A DNA stretch of 64,000 nt from Candidatus Melainabacteria bacterium (GCA_003242885.1 QKMZ01000017.1:1-64000); one strand, 5' to 3'; counted from the first letter of the stretch, positions 17,979 to 26,595 are shown. Notes: generated by a model from the letters alone, not told the origin. A program made the numbers and translations.

Positions 17979-18648
17979 TGCTCTTCAACCTGTATCCAAA
18001 TCCATAAACTGTTTCTATCACTGGTTCTTCGATACCAGCGGCGGCAAGTTTCTTTCGCAGCGTCTTAATGTGGGTCTTGATTGTTTCTTTGCCACCAACG
18101 AATTCTTGCGACCAGAGCTTGTTGAGCAATTCTTCGCCATTGAAGGTAGTTGCCGGATTCAGAGCGAAATGCACGAGCAACCGATACTCGGTCGGGGTCA
18201 CTTCTATCGCATTTTCGAGGTAAGTAACTGCACAAGAAGTCGTGTCTATCTGCAACGGCCCACAGGCAATGAGTGACTGCCGTTGGCTTATGAATCTTCG
18301 CGATAGAGCACGAATTCTTGCCGATAACTCATCAAGGTCAAACGGCTTTGTAAGGTAATCATCAGCTCCGCAATTCAAGCCAACAACCTTGTCTTGCTTG
18401 TCATTACGAACGGTCAGCATCAAAATTGCAGCCGAGTTGCCATTGTCTCGGAGCTGCTTGCACAGCGCAAGCCCATTGATTTTGGGCAACATCAAATCGA
18501 GCAGGATGATGTCGTATAGTCCAAGTGTAGCCATCTCCAGCCCTTGAGCCCCGTCAAAAGCCAGATCGACAACATAATTTTGATGTTGCAGTTCCTCCTT
18601 CAATGGGATGGATATTCGGTCATCATCTTCGACAATTAAGATCTTCAT
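17971..18648 (-). CDS. OmpR-family response regulator
   Basis: A 225-residue regulator with a receiver domain (phospho-acceptor Asp in DIILLDLMLPKING, then KPFDLDEL) and a C-terminal winged helix (TPTEYRLLVHFALNP and ETVYGFGYRL). It is the first gene of the cargo operon, so it probably activates its own promoter and the pump genes. It faces the recombinase genes across a 213-base divergent spacer (18649-18861). Confidence 0.85.
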   Translation of the reverse strand: MKILIVEDDDRISIPLKEELQHQNYVVDLAFDGAQGLEMATLGLYDIILLDLMLPKINGLALCKQLRDNGNSAAILMLTVRNDKQDKVVGLNCGADDYLTKPFDLDELSARIRALSRRFISQRQSLIACGPLQIDTTSCAVTYLENAIEVTPTEYRLLVHFALNPATTFNGEELLNKLWSQEFVGGKETIKTHIKTLRKKLAAAGIEEPVIETVYGFGYRLKSNA

Positions 18649-18861
18649 TTTGCTACGCGGATCGCCTTATTCGAAGTAATGACTATAAGCCCTGAGTGTA
18701 AAACAACGCAGGTAATTTTCTGGTGAAGCCAGCAGCACAAGCGCTCTTGATATCTTTTATTGTATCGAGCGCTCTTGGCCTCTAGCAGGTCTTAGCGAGG
18801 ATGCTTAACGCTCATTGGTATGTATCTCCCTGATTGGTAAACCACGCAAGGATGTTCGAGT

Positions 18862-20109
18862 ATGTCACTTTGGCTATTTTTTGGAGATCAAGAGACAATT
18901 TCACGATTTCATCTTCATCCGCTTGGCAAGTATTTGGATGACTACGCTAAATGGTTGCATGACAGAGGCTATTGCTGGGAAGCAGCGCGAGCGAAAATTC
19001 GCAATGTTGCTCGTCTGAGCCCTTGGCTCAAGCGCCACGGCATAGCGGCGAAAGATCTGCGCTGGGACCACATACAAGATTATTTGCAGATGAAGCCAAG
19101 GAAAAGCCCACCGTTCAATAGACAGGACACGGCGAACCTGAAACAGTTTCTGCGCTATCTGCAAGCACAGGGTGTAGTTTCCAAGCCGGTTGCAGCTGAG
19201 TCAACACCAATCGAGAAGATGGTAGCCGAATACAGAGTCTATCTATTGAAAGAGCGCGCTCTATCTGAAGAGACGACAGCGCAATATTGTCGCCACGTCA
19301 ATCGCTTCTTACTTGAGAGTTTTCCGCGAGTAAGGCCAGATCTTTCAACTCTACGCAGCGTTAGCGTCACAAATCATATTCAGAAGTTTGCAGCAAAAAT
19401 GTCGAAGAAAGATGCACAATTGATGTGCTGTGCTTTGCGTTCATTTCTTCGGTATGCGAGATACCAGGGTTACATTGAAGCTGATTTGCAAGCTTCTGTT
19501 CCGGCGGTGGCAAATTGGACTCTGGCTTCGATTCCAAAAGCATTGTCGGCGGAAGTAGCGGAAAAAGTTTTAGCCAGTTGTGATCGACAGACCCTAATTG
19601 GTCGACGTGACTATGCAGTGCTGCTACTTCTTTCGCGACTTGGACTTCGAGCCGGCGAAATAGTCAGGCTTGAATTGGACGACTTGGATTGGCGCGCAGG
19701 CACCATCTCGATCCATGGAAAAGGAAGCAACCTGTCACAGATGCCTTTGCCGCCCGACGTGGGTCAGGCAATTGTCGAGTACCTTCAGCACGGCAGGCCA
19801 AAGTGCTCGACTAGAAGAGTCTTTATTTGTAGAACTGCTCCTATACGAGGTTTTGCGCGATCGGCTGTTGTCAGCAATATCGTTGCGCGCGCCTTTCGTC
19901 GCGCAGGCTTCGACGATAGTGCAACAAGAAAAGGTTCTCACTTGTTTAGACACACTCTAGCAACTGGTTTGCTTCGGACAGGGGCTTCATTGCCGGAAAT
20001 TGCTGAAGTGTTGAGGCATAGATCAACTGCGTGCGTGACCATTTATGCAAAAGTTGATCTCCAATCATTGAGGTCGCTGGCGCTTGCTTGGCCAGGAGGT
20101 GCCCAATGA
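18862..20109 (+). CDS. tyrosine recombinase, first of the trio
   Basis: A 415-residue integrase. The catalytic set is complete: R263 (GLRAGE), K287 (GKGSN), H360 and R363 (HLFRHTLAT), H386 (RHRS) and nucleophile Y395 (TIYAK). Two core-binding-like N-terminal modules are present (about 20-105 and 117-215), one more than in a minimal integrase. Its TGA overlaps the ATG of the next gene. With the other two recombinases it would excise and insert the transposon. Confidence 0.85.
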   Translation: MSLWLFFGDQETISRFHLHPLGKYLDDYAKWLHDRGYCWEAARAKIRNVARLSPWLKRHGIAAKDLRWDHIQDYLQMKPRKSPPFNRQDTANLKQFLRYLQAQGVVSKPVAAESTPIEKMVAEYRVYLLKERALSEETTAQYCRHVNRFLLESFPRVRPDLSTLRSVSVTNHIQKFAAKMSKKDAQLMCCALRSFLRYARYQGYIEADLQASVPAVANWTLASIPKALSAEVAEKVLASCDRQTLIGRRDYAVLLLLSRLGLRAGEIVRLELDDLDWRAGTISIHGKGSNLSQMPLPPDVGQAIVEYLQHGRPKCSTRRVFICRTAPIRGFARSAVVSNIVARAFRRAGFDDSATRKGSHLFRHTLATGLLRTGASLPEIAEVLRHRSTACVTIYAKVDLQSLRSLALAWPGGAQ

Positions 20110-21407
20110 ACAAACTACGAAAAGCTCTTCAGGACTATCTTGCTCAACGGCGAGCATCGGGAGTCAAATTGCGGTCCGCCGGTCACGCTCTCTTGAGATT
20201 CGTTTGCTTTATGGAGAGGCGCAGATGCTCCTACATTACGACGGCGTTGGCCGTGGAGTGGTCCATGCAAGGCTCTCATGCAAAATCGCAGAACTTGGCG
20301 CAAGCGCAGTGCTTGGGTTTCGTACGCGAGTTTGCAAAATACATGGCGACAATCGATCCTCGCACCGAGATTCCTCCATATGGCGTATTGCCCCATCCCA
20401 CAAAACACCTACAACCCAAGAAGAAGAAGACAAAAGCAATCGAAATGACTGATTCACCAGCGCATGATTTGGGACAAGCGATCAACGATTACCTTGCCAT
20501 GCGGCGAGCTCTGGGTTTCAAATTGCGATTGTGTGGTAATGCCTTGCGCGAGTTTTCTTCGTTCATGCACGAGCGCGCCGCAGAGTATGTCACTATCAAA
20601 TTAGCAATGGAGTGGGCTCAACAGCGAGCCACTTCTAAACCCTCTACATGGGCACAACGCTTAGGCTACGTAAGAGACTTTGCGAAATTCAGAATCGCGA
20701 CAGATCCAAGGACAGAAATTCCGACGTGGGATCTGCTCCCATGTGCCAGTCAGAGAACGCGTCCGTATTTATATTCCGAGGAAGAAATACGAGCCTTACT
20801 GGACGCCACATCTACTTTACCGGTAAGCAGTGCAGCTGGCGTATTGAGGCGCCAAACATATTATTGCTTGATTGGATTGTTGAGTGTTTCTGGCATGCGT
20901 ATTAGCGAGGCAGTCAATCTAAAAATGTCTGATGTCGATCTCGATAACGGCGTACTGACTGTGGCAGACGGCAAATTCGGAAAGTCCCGATTGGTTCCGA
21001 TACATTGCACCACGCAGAAGGTTCTCTCGAACTACAAATCCGCTCGCGACGAGTATCTAGGCATTCGTGGCTTCAGTTCCGAATATTTCTTTGTCACACA
21101 TTTTGGCGGCCGAATAGATACAGCCGATGTTCGACGCAAATTTTATTCAATGTCGCGGTCCGTGGGTTTGCGCAACGAAGGACAAAACCGCGGACCTCGT
21201 ATTCATGACCTTCGACATCGCTATGCCGTGACTACATTATTGCAGTGGTATCGTGACGGCGAAGACGTAGAGCGTAAGTTGCCGCTGCTCTCGACCTATC
21301 TCGGACACGTGAAAGTGAAAGACACGTACTGGTACCTGACGGCTTGCCCAGAGTTGATGGGACAAGCTGTTAGGCTTCTGGAGCAACGATGGGAGGAAAA
21401 CCAATGA
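20106..21407 (+). CDS. tyrosine recombinase, second of the trio, duplicated N-terminal module
   Basis: A 433-residue integrase beginning at the ATGA overlap with AGGAGG before it. Catalytic residues are R265 (SGMRISEA), K290, H367 and R370 (HDLRHRYAVT), H401 (LGHVKV) and Y410. The N-terminal module is present twice: residues 8-97 and 126-213 share LAxRRAxGxKLR, FxxxM and ATxDPRTEIP, a duplication recent enough to read by eye. That makes it about 110 residues longer than usual members. The module linker is Lys-rich (QPKKKKTK). Confidence 0.85.
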   Translation: MNKLRKALQDYLAQRRASGVKLRSAGHALLRFVCFMERRRCSYITTALAVEWSMQGSHAKSQNLAQAQCLGFVREFAKYMATIDPRTEIPPYGVLPHPTKHLQPKKKKTKAIEMTDSPAHDLGQAINDYLAMRRALGFKLRLCGNALREFSSFMHERAAEYVTIKLAMEWAQQRATSKPSTWAQRLGYVRDFAKFRIATDPRTEIPTWDLLPCASQRTRPYLYSEEEIRALLDATSTLPVSSAAGVLRRQTYYCLIGLLSVSGMRISEAVNLKMSDVDLDNGVLTVADGKFGKSRLVPIHCTTQKVLSNYKSARDEYLGIRGFSSEYFFVTHFGGRIDTADVRRKFYSMSRSVGLRNEGQNRGPRIHDLRHRYAVTTLLQWYRDGEDVERKLPLLSTYLGHVKVKDTYWYLTACPELMGQAVRLLEQRWEENQ

Positions 21408-22408
21408 CGAAACTTAAGTCTCCAACTTTCGCTGTTCTCCTAGAAAAATTCTTTACTGAACGACTAATGAAGCAGCGCAACGCAAGTCCTCACACTATCA
21501 AATCCTACCGCGATACATTCAGGCTTTTTCTTCGCTTTCTTCAGGATCGATTGGCGCAACCACCCTCAAAATTGGATCTGGCACAATTAGATGCACCACT
21601 CATTGCTAACTTCCTTGATTCTTTAGAGAAAGATCGAAAAATATCAGCGCGCAGTCGCAACCTCCGGTTGACCGCCATCCGCTCCTTCTTTCGATATGCA
21701 GCTCTTGAAGTGCCAGCAAACTCTGGACAAATCCAAAGGGTGCTCGCAATCCCCGGAAAACGACATGAGCGTGCCTTGATCAATTTCTTGTCGGAAGCTG
21801 AGGTGAAGGCCCTGCTTGCTGTTCAAGATCAGCGCACCTGGACAGGACGCCGCGATCATGCACTGTTGCTCGTGGCTGTTCAGACTGGAGTGCGATTATC
21901 TGAGCTCAGAGGACTGCAACGCCAAGATGTGGTCTTGGGTACCGGTGCACATGTGCGCGTTGTGGGAAAGGGACGCAAGGAGCGTTGTACACCGCTGACA
22001 AGACAAACAGTCGAAGTACTGAAGGCTTGGATGGAGGAACCAAGCAGGGGAAACACAGGCGCACTCTTTCCGAATTCTCGCGGTGAAACCCTTAGTCCGG
22101 ATGGAGTTCAGTACATTCTGACAAAGTACGTCGCGATCGCTAGCCAGACCTGTCCATCGCTTGCCGACAAACGAGTCACTCCTCATTGTCTTCGGCACAC
22201 GATGGCTATGACGCTTTTACTGGCTGGTGTAGATCGTGCAATGATCGCACTTTGGCTTGGCCACGAGTCGGTCGAAACAACGCAGATCTATCTACACGCG
22301 AATCTGGCTTTGAAAGAGCAACTTCTTGCCAAAACATCAATGCCGGATGGAAAGCCTGGACGTTATCTCCCGGACGATCAACTTCTGGATTTCCTAAACA
22401 GCCTCTGA
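21404..22408 (+). CDS. tyrosine recombinase, third of the trio
   Basis: A 334-residue integrase starting at an ATGA overlap with GGAGG upstream. It has a single core-binding module (about 10-115) and a catalytic domain with R164 (TGVRLSEL), K189 (GKGRKE), H261 and R264 (HCLRHTMAMT), H287 (LGHESVETT) and Y296. It ends 51 bases before the right inverted repeat. All three members keep the full active site, so the element is probably still mobile. Confidence 0.85.
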   Translation: MTKLKSPTFAVLLEKFFTERLMKQRNASPHTIKSYRDTFRLFLRFLQDRLAQPPSKLDLAQLDAPLIANFLDSLEKDRKISARSRNLRLTAIRSFFRYAALEVPANSGQIQRVLAIPGKRHERALINFLSEAEVKALLAVQDQRTWTGRRDHALLLVAVQTGVRLSELRGLQRQDVVLGTGAHVRVVGKGRKERCTPLTRQTVEVLKAWMEEPSRGNTGALFPNSRGETLSPDGVQYILTKYVAIASQTCPSLADKRVTPHCLRHTMAMTLLLAGVDRAMIALWLGHESVETTQIYLHANLALKEQLLAKTSMPDGKPGRYLPDDQLLDFLNSL

Positions 22409-22458
22409 TCGATTCGAAAACTATGCCGCGTGTTGCAACCAAGGTGGTGAGTCGGTTC

Positions 22459-22529
22459 GGCTCACCATCACCATTTTGTGCTCACTAATTTTTTGAACAC
22501 GGGATAGTCCTAACCTCGGGATAGTCACC
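22459..22529 (-). repeat. right terminal inverted repeat
   Basis: The inverse of the left repeat. CGGGATAGTC occurs at 22500-22509 and 22517-22526 with the same 17-base period as at the left end, and ATTTTGTGCTCACTAA lies inside it. Mismatches are concentrated in the spacer between the 10-mers. Confidence 0.85.
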
Positions 22530-22862
22530 AATATCATGAATGCGAAGCGTCCAGGGAATCACAGTTTCAGTAGCAGTAATCTTTGCACAGAGCCAATCGC
22601 GAGGACGAGCCTGATCGACCATTAGAGACAAATTCTGTGAAAGCAACTCTGGACCGCCTTCATTTAAAAGAAATTGAATAGTGCGAAAGTTGCGCTCACG
22701 CTTTGCTTTATGACCAGCAGATTGATAGCGAATGCCATTTCCGTAGCAAAGTTTCTTGCAGATAGTGGTGGCATTAATGCATGTCTTACTGCGTGGAAGA
22801 CTAAATGCCCAGCCGACTTTGCTGTTATTCGTGAGCTCCAAACCATAGTCACGCTTTGTCAT
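22530..22862 (-). pseudogene. 5' fragment of interrupted Gp88-family gene
   Basis: This encodes the first 111 or so residues of the Gp88-like protein: VGWAFSLPRSKTCINATTIC, KLCYGNGIRYQSAG and TLRIHDIGD, after which the frame enters the transposon end and stops at 22485. The cysteines of CINATTICKKLC and those at the end of the other fragment would be brought together in the intact protein. The ATG at 22862 is the native start. Gp88 homologues belong to phages and plasmids; their role is not known to me. Confidence 0.85.
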
Positions 22863-23117
22863 TTCTCAAGCCCTCATGCTGGTGTTTCAGCAGCTCGCGC
22901 TGCAAAAACGCCCAGCCGCCTCGGCTCCGCTGTGCAGCTGAACAGAGAATTAGACGTCAGACATGATTACCCAAACGCACTGCGGTGGCGCCGAGGCGGC
23001 ATAATGGGCGAACAGCGCGCACCATCCACCTAAGTTTCAATGGTGGTTTCGCCAAAACAAAGCAGCCGGCTTGACGAATAATCTAGAAAGAAGCAATAGC
23101 CTATTCAAAGCTCGCGC

Positions 23118-24533
23118 TTACTTCGAGTTCAACCACTCACTCAGCTTCGGTTGAGAATGTTTGCATTCGTGATCTCTCACATACTTTTCAATTACAGCAG
23201 CTGTCTCGCCGCCTTCAAAGATAGTGACCGGTCCGTCTTCTGAAACAACAAGGACGACCATATCTTCAGTTTTGCGACTGTATCTCTGCGCAGAGTTGAA
23301 GCGAGCTCCACGAGAAAGTTCTTCGGTATCACCAGATTCACCGTCCAAAAGACAGGCAAAAGCGCACAAGTGAAGCTTATTAACGTCAATGTGGACAGCT
23401 CCATCAACTTTACACATATCTGAGAAGAGCTTGAGAGTGCCTTCATTCAATGCAACAGGAGTTTCTAATTTTTGTCCGCTCAGTCTTCGCTTACATGGTT
23501 CGCCTGAGTCCAGAAGCAGAGTACATCCAAAATGCTCATTGCGAGCAGTTGTAACTAACTTATTGACGAACTCTTGAACACGCAGTTTCGTCGCGGCATC
23601 AAGCCTAGACAAGGATTTTGTTTGGTTGTTAATATCCAAAGTCCATTTGCTTTCGATAGCTTTAAAGGTCCCATTACTAATTTGACAAAGTGGAACTTTG
23701 TTCAGGGTTAGTGTGAGCTTTCCACGATCGAAAGAAGCCAAAAGCGGACTTTTAATGGATTTTCTGTGAGAGAAACCGACAATGTTTCCAGCAATAGCCA
23801 CAAGCTGGTAGTCATCACTGGTAGCGGTCAAAAACTTTCTAACATGCTTGAATTTGTCGATGGCTACCGGCGTCTTCAGAGGATAGTCCACTTTTGGTTG
23901 ACCGGTCGGATTTCGGTCAAAGATTGCCAAAGTGCCTGAGCAACCGGATCCTTCTTCTTTGACGGTCGCAATTTCCATAAGCGATTCAAGAACGATCTCA
24001 GCATCAGCCTGACCACCTGCCAAAGTGCGCGGGAACATCTGCTCCATGATTACTTCTCTAACAACATCGAATGCGGCATGTTCAGCAAGTCGGCCTCCAC
24101 CAATTTGTGTTCCAATGTTCATCTCGCCATCCGGCCTAAGCAATGGAAGCTGTGCAAAAAGAATCCATTGATCAAGTAAGCTGACTGGGCTTTCACTCTG
24201 GTGTTGCTCGACAAACCACATGTGAAAAAAGACATCGTTTGACTGCTCGATCAAACAATAAAGGTCATTGGAGAGTCTGGGTCTTGTCCGAACAGTCTCG
24301 GAAATTTTGTCAATCTTAGTTTGCCGGGGAACAGCGTCAGCGCTCTGGAAATAAGCACTGATATCTGGTTTATATTTTTCCAAAAGCCCGGTCGTGTCGT
24401 AAACAGAGAAATCATTTGCTTCCGCAACATCAGACGAGTAGATAAGCGCAGCTCGCGTGGCTCGACCAAAGAATTTGGTGAGCCCAGACTGCAAACCTTG
24501 TTTGACGATGTGAACGGACAATGAGCGTTGCAT
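23118..24533 (-). CDS. diadenylate-cyclase-like (DAC/DisA_N-fold) protein
   Basis: A 471-residue protein. Residues 1-320 are not recognised. Residues about 320-455 follow the DAC fold: ARNEHFGCTLLLDSG, the catalytic-type DGA in CKVDGAVHID, the CAFACLLDG strand, then RGARFNSAQRYS in place of the canonical GTRHRAA, and VVLVVSEDGPVTIF. The RHR triad is thus R-F-N, which suggests either an altered cyclase or a nucleotide-sensing version of the domain. It is encoded 150 bases downstream of the JAB-E1 gene on the same strand and is probably part of that system. The start is the ATG at 24533; a TTG 36 bases upstream is less likely. Confidence 0.7.
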   Translation of the reverse strand: MQRSLSVHIVKQGLQSGLTKFFGRATRAALIYSSDVAEANDFSVYDTTGLLEKYKPDISAYFQSADAVPRQTKIDKISETVRTRPRLSNDLYCLIEQSNDVFFHMWFVEQHQSESPVSLLDQWILFAQLPLLRPDGEMNIGTQIGGGRLAEHAAFDVVREVIMEQMFPRTLAGGQADAEIVLESLMEIATVKEEGSGCSGTLAIFDRNPTGQPKVDYPLKTPVAIDKFKHVRKFLTATSDDYQLVAIAGNIVGFSHRKSIKSPLLASFDRGKLTLTLNKVPLCQISNGTFKAIESKWTLDINNQTKSLSRLDAATKLRVQEFVNKLVTTARNEHFGCTLLLDSGEPCKRRLSGQKLETPVALNEGTLKLFSDMCKVDGAVHIDVNKLHLCAFACLLDGESGDTEELSRGARFNSAQRYSRKTEDMVVLVVSEDGPVTIFEGGETAAVIEKYVRDHECKHSQPKLSEWLNSK

Positions 24534-24683
24534 GATTGAATTTGTATTCCCGCCAAGAACAGGTCTCAAAACTCAAATCAAATTGATGGATATAGAACTC
24601 TCATAAACGGCCATAGAACATGAAAACCAGCTGGTAGTCGCCAAAAGCCAAATGCTGGTTTCCATAAGAATTAGTTCTGAAGT

Positions 24684-25988
24684 CTATGGATCTCCCAAAG
24701 CGTCCAGCGGGTAGTGCGGGCAGCCGCGGTCACTGACATATTCAAAACGTGGATGGTCAGTAAGATTGTCGCTGTTGCCATCGTAGCTCTTATAAATCAG
24801 ACCAGGTTTGGACTTTCTCCAATCAGTGACTAGGTCGACTGCGATTCCAACTGCCGTAGAAGCTAAGACTCCATTTGGCCAAACCACCTGTGGATTGATG
24901 CCGGCATCTCCATATCTTGCCGCTTCCGCTGCAAGGTTTCTCTCATTCAAAAATCCAATGCAATGAAAGCAAGGATAACCGGGCAGGGACAAAATGACTT
25001 GTCCAGCCATTCGAGGTGGCTTTCCCGTCATTTCAGTAACGTCCATTCCTACGTCAATAAGCGGAATGAGATATCTACGGCAGGCAGCTTCCAGTTGTCG
25101 GCGCTCATCGAAACCATCAAGGCAGCCGAAAACGATATCGCAGCTTCGCAGAGATTCCGGAAAGTCTTGCCAACGGGCGGGGACAGGCTCCGTGTTAGCT
25201 AAGCCATTAATGCTCGTTATCACTCTATCGGCAATAGAAATTTTGAGACGACCTTTGAGAACATCATCTTCGGTTCCACCAACAAGACGATTCAGATTTG
25301 AACAGTCTATTGCTTGGGCGTCAAAGAGTACAAAGTTAGCAAAACCTGTATGGCTAGCCTGCTGTGCGATATGAGAACCGCCACCACTGAGTCCGACGAT
25401 GCCAATTTTCAACGAATCAATTCGCTCAGGAGCATCATGACCGAGAAAAGTCTGTCGACTAAAGCGGTCACTGTTAGCGAATTTAGGCAGCGCACTGAGC
25501 ACCTGTGTTGGATGTCCAACGACAGTTATGCGGTCGACTGGTCGAAGGATATCGTTAGGCATGCACACTTCAGCATATGCCTTATCTCGTCCAAAGACCA
25601 GCATTCCATGCGGTTCACCAGGACTTGTGAAAGTCAAACTTTGAACGATTCGCGGAATTTCTCGCCTATCCATCGGACTAAATGAGGGTATTCCGGGAAA
25701 ATCGTGCATGTGTATATGAAAGATGCCGACATCATCGCTCAGCGAGGACTGAAGCGCGTTTCGGATTGCCTCGCTGTTTATACGTGCGCCAGCGTACTCA
25801 TCAGCAATGTACTGATCGTCTGGAACAGACCAATACTCCGTAAGAAATATGATCGGATTGGAGCTCTTCTCATTACCTATTCTGGCGCGACAGAAGCCAA
25901 TTCGCTCATAGGCAAACGAATGCGGTCTACCCATGTCAGCCATTATTCTGTTGTAGAGTTGGCGTGCAATTCTGACTTGTGTTTTCAT
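24684..25988 (-). CDS. JAB protease-E1 (ThiF) fusion of a ubiquitin-like system
   Basis: A 434-residue fusion. Residues 1-150 are a JAB/JAMM metalloprotease: E28, then H93-x-H95, S104 and D107 (HMHDFPGIPSFSPMD). From about residue 190 it is an E1/ThiF adenylating domain: RFSRQTF, the nucleotide loop GIVGLSGGGSHIAQQ, DCSNLNR, and a Cys pair PCFHC near 340 that could hold zinc or the thioester. It would trim and activate the Ub-like protein encoded two genes upstream. The ATG at 25988 overlaps the E2 stop (ATGA), which settles the start. Confidence 0.8.
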   Translation of the reverse strand: MKTQVRIARQLYNRIMADMGRPHSFAYERIGFCRARIGNEKSSNPIIFLTEYWSVPDDQYIADEYAGARINSEAIRNALQSSLSDDVGIFHIHMHDFPGIPSFSPMDRREIPRIVQSLTFTSPGEPHGMLVFGRDKAYAEVCMPNDILRPVDRITVVGHPTQVLSALPKFANSDRFSRQTFLGHDAPERIDSLKIGIVGLSGGGSHIAQQASHTGFANFVLFDAQAIDCSNLNRLVGGTEDDVLKGRLKISIADRVITSINGLANTEPVPARWQDFPESLRSCDIVFGCLDGFDERRQLEAACRRYLIPLIDVGMDVTEMTGKPPRMAGQVILSLPGYPCFHCIGFLNERNLAAEAARYGDAGINPQVVWPNGVLASTAVGIAVDLVTDWRKSKPGLIYKSYDGNSDNLTDHPRFEYVSDRGCPHYPLDALGDP

Positions 25989-26338
25989 CGTACTGCCCTC
26001 AAATGCATAGCAACCATTTGCGCCAAAGTCAGGCCAGGTTTTGTTCTCCACGAGAAGGCGTACCAGTTTCTCGAGAGCATATGAACACCCTGGGCGTTCC
26101 AATTAAGCGCTTCCGGATGAGTTCGGTTGGCAAAGGTTGGCTGTTGCGAGTAGAAAAGCCGAGAATCGTAGCCATCCATGTGTACAGGACGAAGAAGCAG
26201 GTCAACAGTGGCAGGAGTTGCTCCCCCAGGAAGGGAAACATTAGGTAGCAAGAAATAGGGTGTGCCACCTTCTTCCATCTGTTTCACGTCAGGATATATA
26301 GAACGAAGTTCGTCAATTTGCTCGATTGGAAATTGCAT
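25985..26338 (-). CDS. E2-like protein of a ubiquitin-like system (Prok-E2_E type)
   Basis: A 117-residue protein with the layout I know from prokaryotic E2 family E: ELRSIYPDVKQMEEGGTPYF, LLPNVSLPGGATPATVDLLL, DGYDSRLFYSQ and NWNAQGVHMLSRNWYAFSWR. It contains no cysteine at all, so it cannot form the usual E2 thioester. Either it is a scaffold or transfer runs through another residue, as reported for bacterial Bub-type systems with oxyester intermediates. Its ATG overlaps the Ub-like stop (TAATG) and its stop overlaps the E1 start. Confidence 0.75.
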   Translation of the reverse strand: MQFPIEQIDELRSIYPDVKQMEEGGTPYFLLPNVSLPGGATPATVDLLLRPVHMDGYDSRLFYSQQPTFANRTHPEALNWNAQGVHMLSRNWYAFSWRTKPGLTLAQMVAMHLRAVR

Positions 26339-26595
26339 TAGGAAGAACCTCCGTCTCTTGGGTGGGAGATGAATTTCTCGCCGCCCTTTATTTCCAGGGT
26401 GGCGTCGTCGGCTATTGGCTCTAGATTGCCGTGACGGACTTGCTCGACTTCATCAGCCGGGGGTATTTCAGCCCAATCCTTTAATGAAGTCACTTTCAAA
26501 GGACCGCGGGGAATTTTGTATTCAACACGGTTGATCTTGATTTCTACCAGATCACGCTCTGGGTGCGGCTTGCTAGCATTTGATGTTGTCTGCAT
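26338..26595 (-). CDS. ubiquitin-like protein (multiubiquitin-domain family)
   Basis: An 85-residue single beta-grasp protein: a VEIKINRVEYKIPRG hairpin, an LKDWAEIPPADEVEQV helix and the closing strand LEIKGGEKFISHPRDGGSS. The end is diglycine followed by two serines, so removal of SS by the JAB protease encoded in the same operon would expose the Gly-Gly for activation. It is the first gene of the cassette, with overlapping stop/start to the E2-like gene. The first 14 residues are polar and probably disordered. Family assignment rests on the conserved C-terminal FISHPRDGGSS block. Confidence 0.75.
   Translation of the reverse strand: MQTTSNASKPHPERDLVEIKINRVEYKIPRGPLKVTSLKDWAEIPPADEVEQVRHGNLEPIADDATLEIKGGEKFISHPRDGGSS

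Larger units (their letters stand above)
10798..22529. mobile_element. recombinase-in-trio (RIT-like) transposon with RND efflux cargo
   Basis: An element of about 11.7 kb bounded by imperfect inverted repeats of about 70 bases (10820-10889 and 22459-22529). It carries three tandem, ATGA-coupled tyrosine recombinases at one end, the signature of RIT elements and of the TnpABC-type Tn554 relatives. The rest is a five-gene operon for a two-component system and a tripartite RND pump. It splits a Gp88 gene, and the two halves remain in frame if the element is removed, which fixes the ends to within a few bases. Twenty-two extra bases lie between the left repeat and the restored target and may be a coupling sequence from an earlier site. 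Confidence 0.85.

Noticed and set aside
22916..22999. inverted repeat CCGCCTCGGC / GCCGAGGCGG near the Gp88 start
   Set aside because: The arms are 64 bases apart with no T run or further structure, so no function can be claimed.
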